Shown here in pieces: positions 63,886 through 64,000 of a stretch of 64,000 nt of DNA (position 1 is its first letter; the number at the start of each line of letters is the position of its first letter). Origin of the DNA: Micromonospora haikouensis (GTDB lineage Bacteria; Actinomycetota; Actinomycetes; Mycobacteriales; Micromonosporaceae); assembly GCF_900091595.1 (NCBI RefSeq), contig NZ_FMCW01000013.1, positions 149,002 through 213,001 on the forward strand, in the 5' to 3' direction. The position numbers and the translations under genes are program-made. Below the pieces are notes generated by a model that did no database searches, was not told the DNA's origin, and saw only the letters and a program-made list of their open reading frames with translations.

Positions 63886-64000
63886 TCAACAAGAATTCGG
63901 TAGGTATCGGTGTTCGTAGTGGGTGAGGTGGAGGGCGGCACGGACGATGTCGCCGAGGCTGCGTGGGCTGGCGGTGCTGTGGCGTAGCGTGCGCCAGCGG
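63886..64000 (-). mobile_element. 3' end of a transposase gene, cut by the window edge
   Basis: The minus strand is open from the window edge to TGA at 63888-63886, reading RWRTLRHSTASPRSLGD then IVRAALHLTHYEHRYLPNSC. This matches, from memory, the C-terminal tail of actinobacterial DDE transposases in which a Trp/Arg-rich helix ends in a HYEHRYL-like motif. The family and IS name cannot be set from 37 codons. Whether the element is intact lies outside the window. Confidence 0.6.

Overview
The window is very GC-rich DNA with strong third-position GC bias, frequent GTG starts, GTGA/ATGA stop-start overlaps and several candidate leaderless promoters. With a five-helix type sdhC, a mycobacterial-type GlgE glycogen route and an IdeR/DmdR-type iron box, this points to an actinomycete chromosome. 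Micromonosporaceae (Micromonospora or a relative) is my best guess, by inference only. I saw no rRNA, tRNA or CRISPR array.

Layout. 0-8.9 kb: the edge of a leftward gene with an iron box, a Tat-exported multicopper oxidase, cytidine deaminase, the HrpA helicase, an orphan dTDP-glucose 4,6-dehydratase and a LysR regulator. 9.0-12.4 kb: sdhCAB, divergent from that lysR across a T-N11-A palindrome. 12.4-16.5 kb: a repeat-bearing spacer, a decayed alcohol dehydrogenase/SDR pair, a Tat-type beta-lactamase-fold serine hydrolase and a metallo-beta-lactamase-fold hydrolase. 16.7-48.4 kb: a large exopolysaccharide/capsule locus, interrupted at 21.9-27.5 kb by dgt, tex, a hypothetical gene and a DUF389 membrane protein. 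48.5-60.6 kb: glycogen/alpha-glucan genes pgm, glgC, a glgA-like gene best read as glgM, glgE and glgB, with regulators, a non-coding repeat-rich patch and a sulfotransferase-like gene between them. 60.7-64 kb: a HigBA-type toxin-antitoxin pair, a run of small membrane or lipoprotein genes of unknown function, and the 3' end of a transposase.

The polysaccharide locus encodes most of a Wzx/Wzy pathway. A short PglC-like phosphoglycosyltransferase would start the lipid-linked unit, using a sugar made by a PglE-like aminotransferase and a PglD-like acetyltransferase in the same overlapping operon. CapE-CapF-CapG would make UDP-N-acetyl-L-fucosamine. A second leftward operon (nucleotidyltransferase, SDR reductase, nucleotide-sugar dehydrogenase, SDR epimerase) would supply another activated sugar, probably including an acidic one. 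Six glycosyltransferases, two Wzx-type flippases and one Wzy-type polymerase complete it. Four gene families occur as close paralogous pairs within the locus (the 16.7/20.6 kb glycosyltransferases, DegT aminotransferases, CapE dehydratases, and the 29.1/32.9 kb glycosyltransferases). This suggests internal duplication or merging of two related loci. No Wzz/Wzc-like chain-length gene is visible.

The glycogen block fits the GlgE pathway: Pgm makes glucose-1-phosphate, GlgC makes ADP-glucose, GlgM makes maltose-1-phosphate, GlgE polymerises it and GlgB branches the glucan. Pgm also feeds the neighbouring nucleotide-sugar genes. All functions are inferred from motifs and context read directly from the sequence; no database search was run.
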